Origin: an uncultured Parabacteroides sp.
GTDB lineage: Bacteria > Bacteroidota > Bacteroidia > Bacteroidales > Tannerellaceae
Assembly (NCBI GenBank): GCA_900770835.1
Contig: CAAGLQ010000187.1
Location: 1 to 7,035, forward strand
Direction of reading: 5' to 3'
Length of the DNA: 7,035 nt
Positions within the stretch are counted from its first letter, which is position 1, and each line of letters opens with the position of its first letter. Of the stretch, positions 4,628 through 7,035 are shown piece by piece. The notes under the pieces are model-generated. The model did no database searches and was not told the origin of the DNA. It saw only the letters and a program-made list of their open reading frames with translations. A program made the position numbers and the translations under genes.

Positions 4628-7035
4628 ATGAACAGAAAGTTTTTTACTCTGGTGGCCAGTGTCCTGCTGGCTTCAGCGTTCGGAACAGTTCAGGCAGCTG
4701 ATGTAGAGAAGACACCTACTACTCTTTGTGGTGCGACCACAGCGATTTCAGCTGAGATGAAGGCTGGTGAGCTTTTGAACGCCAAGAATTACTATTTCGT
4801 ACAAAGTGTTGATAACCGGTACTTGTCTGTCGATGATGAGGGTGGTTTTCATGCTCGATTGGTATGGAATCCGGCTACTTTAGATGAGTTGAACCATGCG
4901 TTGTGGAAGATCGAGCCGCAGGTAACGGAAGATGGTGGTGTGACTCGTTTCGTGTTGACCAACAAGGCAACAGGTCTGTATTTCGCTTACGATCCTACTG
5001 CCGAGGAGAATGTAACCAACTTGGGTGGTAATTACCCAAACTGGAAGTGGTTCGATAATAAGTACTCGAATTTTGGTGAGCTGAAGCCGTTGACTGTTGT
5101 GTACGCAGGTGGTGACAAGACCATGTATTTAGAGACATCAGGTGTATGGGGTGATGTTTTCCCGGTGACTGTCAATACAAAAGATTTTAAGGCAAGCGAT
5201 GCTTTGGAATTGAAGATCGCCAAGGCAGGTACGTATGTATTGAGCGCAGCCGATCTGAACAAGGAGACTTCTAAGGCTGGTGTGAAGTACATGCAGTTGA
5301 ACTTCGGTGAGGATAATGAGAACAATATCTTCGCTGAGAAGTATCAGGCTCAGGAGTTCGATGATACTGAAGAGACTTCTGTAGAAAACTTCAAGTTGGG
5401 TTTGGCTGAGGCATATAAGCAGGTGGGCTATGATCGTCATGTGTATGATGATGACAAACGAGAGCATTACTTGGTATTAAACAAGGTCAGTGACAAGGGT
5501 GAGTTGACCAACCAGTATGTACACATCGATACGGCTTACTACGCAAGTACGGGTGATAGCTACAAGCTCTACAACAAGATCGCTCTTTCAAAGAAGGCTG
5601 TCGATGTTGAGGAAAACGTGCTGTTGAATAACTATTTCGAGCAGGGTCTTCCGGTGGATGCTTATCGCTTCCAGTTCATCAAGAACTTGGCTAACGACTC
5701 TGTTTGGGTTCGCTCTTTGGTTGAAGCTGTTGAGTTGGCAGACAAAGCTGAAGGAACAGTCAATGATAGCCGTGAGGGCGCTTACACCAAGTGGGGATGG
5801 TCATGGGACTTGACTCTTACTGTTCCGACGTTAGTTGATCTTGAAAAGAGAGCTGCCGGTGTCAAGAATGGTGATGGTAAGAACATTGTCCTTTCTCACT
5901 GTACATTGGAGGGTGAGACTGAGAAGGTCATCACATTCTATACTTGCGACGAGGGTAAACCGGCTGACAACTATGTGAACCTGTTGGCTTACGACGGTGT
6001 ATCTCAGAACTACACAACTATTCCTGCTGGTGTTTATGTAGTCAGCGTGAAGGGTACAGACAAGAAGGCTTACCATAACTTCTGCAGCGAGTTCGGTCTC
6101 TCTGCTGAGGCTTTGCAAGAGTACACACACATGCCGGCATACCAGTGGATTGTTGAGCCGGTGATTAAGAACGGCGAGATGACTGCTGTTAGCCCTGTGA
6201 CGGTGACTAACCGTGAAACAAAAAAAGATTTCCCGGGTGTATCTTCTAAACAGTTCGTGAAGGCTGAGGGCTTGGCTGCTAATAAGATCGTTATCAACGG
6301 TGTAACGTATGTATTCAACGCAATCGAGCCGACTGAGGAAGGCTACTATCGTGGCATCTCTGAGGATGAGGCTGAGTTGGAGACTTATCGCTTGACTTAT
6401 TTGAGAGGTTTGGCTGCTGCTGGCGCTAACTTGGAGGTTGGTTTGACCGCTGATGAGACTTTGAAGGTTGGTGCTGAGGGTGTTGACTTCACTTTGGTTC
6501 CGACAACTGATGAGCCGGTGCCTTATGGCGTAGATGATGAGTTGGAGCGTGTGGCTTACAAGTTGTTGGCAAACGGCAAGTATGTCGTAAATGTTGCAGA
6601 TGCAGAGGGATCTGTTAGATACGCATTGATCGATGACGAGGAGAATGCTTCCGTATTCTATTTGAAGGAGAATAACTGCGTGGATGGTACACACTACTAT
6701 GCATTGCTTGAGATTGTTCAACCGGAGTTACGCTCTGCAAATTATGATGGTTGTACCTATTTGAAGGTTGGTGTAGATGATGTAACGGCTGAGTTGCGTC
6801 CGGAGTGCGCTTGCTGCGCAAATTCTGCTACTCGTACTTCTGCCTTCGCTTTGACGAAGTCCACTACTCCGTTGTATCGTCGCCTGGGCGTAACGAACGC
6901 TGAGGATGGCTTGGCTGATTTGACGGTTCAGAACGCGAAGATCTTCCGTGTGAACGCTACGGCTAAGGAGTATCTCTATGAGGATGCGAACTCTGTATAC
7001 TCTGCAGGCAAGGGCATCAACTTCTTAGGTGTTGA
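4628..7035 (+). CDS. Large secreted surface (S-layer-like, DUF6383-type) protein, 3' partial
   Basis: An open frame of 802 codons continues past the window end. Residues 1-23 (MNRKFFTLVASVLLASAFGTVQA) form a Sec signal peptide with cleavage after VQA; there is no lipobox Cys. Signal and style match the DUF6383-family surface proteins of Parabacteroides; the defining C-terminal domain would lie beyond the window, so the family name is from memory. The mature part is beta-rich. LWKIEPQ (92-98) followed by TRFVLTNKATGLYFAY, and YQWIVEPV (505-512) followed by VTVTNRETK, suggest repeated ricin/beta-trefoil-like modules. O-glycosylation sites of the Bacteroidota D-S/T-(A/V...) type occur at Asp301-Thr-Ala and Asp357-Ser-Val. 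A C-A-C-C cluster lies at 727-730. Codons are strongly biased (TTG for Leu, GAG, AAG), unlike the CTC/CTG-rich upstream genes, which suggests high expression. A structural coat role is likely. Confidence 0.8.
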   Translation, partial: MNRKFFTLVASVLLASAFGTVQAADVEKTPTTLCGATTAISAEMKAGELLNAKNYYFVQSVDNRYLSVDDEGGFHARLVWNPATLDELNHALWKIEPQVTEDGGVTRFVLTNKATGLYFAYDPTAEENVTNLGGNYPNWKWFDNKYSNFGELKPLTVVYAGGDKTMYLETSGVWGDVFPVTVNTKDFKASDALELKIAKAGTYVLSAADLNKETSKAGVKYMQLNFGEDNENNIFAEKYQAQEFDDTEETSVENFKLGLAEAYKQVGYDRHVYDDDKREHYLVLNKVSDKGELTNQYVHIDTAYYASTGDSYKLYNKIALSKKAVDVEENVLLNNYFEQGLPVDAYRFQFIKNLANDSVWVRSLVEAVELADKAEGTVNDSREGAYTKWGWSWDLTLTVPTLVDLEKRAAGVKNGDGKNIVLSHCTLEGETEKVITFYTCDEGKPADNYVNLLAYDGVSQNYTTIPAGVYVVSVKGTDKKAYHNFCSEFGLSAEALQEYTHMPAYQWIVEPVIKNGEMTAVSPVTVTNRETKKDFPGVSSKQFVKAEGLAANKIVINGVTYVFNAIEPTEEGYYRGISEDEAELETYRLTYLRGLAAAGANLEVGLTADETLKVGAEGVDFTLVPTTDEPVPYGVDDELERVAYKLLANGKYVVNVADAEGSVRYALIDDEENASVFYLKENNCVDGTHYYALLEIVQPELRSANYDGCTYLKVGVDDVTAELRPECACCANSATRTSAFALTKSTTPLYRRLGVTNAEDGLADLTVQNAKIFRVNATAKEYLYEDANSVYSAGKGINFLGV

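Noticed and set aside
5831..6721. A 296-codon open frame on the minus strand inside the surface-protein gene.
   Set aside because: The + strand frame has a signal peptide and coherent protein features throughout. The antisense frame is open because the biased + strand codons (TTG, GAG, AAG, GCT) rarely create stops in that frame; its translation is low-complexity with no recognisable domain.

Overview
The window reads as a chromosomal piece of a gut Bacteroidales bacterium, most likely Parabacteroides (P. distasonis group). The grounds are the Bacteroidota-type -7 promoter boxes (TAnnTTTG), AT-rich sequence instead of Shine-Dalgarno sites before the starts, a methyltransferase very like solved Bacteroides proteins, and above all a large exported protein whose signal peptide and style match the DUF6383/S-layer-like surface proteins expanded in Parabacteroides. 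The genus is inferred from protein memory; no search was run. All recognisable genes lie on the + strand.

Region 1 (1-2944) holds three closely spaced genes. The 3' part of an OprO/OprP-type outer-membrane porin is followed 12 bp later by a lipoprotein with a single c-type heme site. After a 53 bp gap rich in short GAGGAAT-like repeats comes a two-domain chorismatase/RidA-family protein. No promoter is visible between them, so they may be co-transcribed. A shared function is not evident beyond the first two being cell-envelope proteins.

Region 2 (2945-4027) is a separate transcription unit. A promoter just after the chorismatase-like gene drives a leader of about 150 nt with two very short ORFs, a strong hairpin and a terminator-like hairpin. 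A class I SAM-dependent methyltransferase follows, closed by an intrinsic terminator.

Region 3 (4028-4627) has no convincing gene. It carries a cluster of short palindromes of REP type, two further inverted repeats, a clear promoter and a structured 5' UTR of about 125 nt. An imperfect inverted repeat brackets the promoter, which raises the possibility of an invertible (phase-variable) promoter.

Region 4 (4628-7035) is the first 802 codons of a large secreted, probably O-glycosylated surface protein that runs off the window without a stop.

The items most worth a second look are the methyltransferase leader (possible attenuator or small RNA), the bracketed promoter of the surface protein, and the monoheme lipoprotein in which His residues may replace the usual distal Met ligand.
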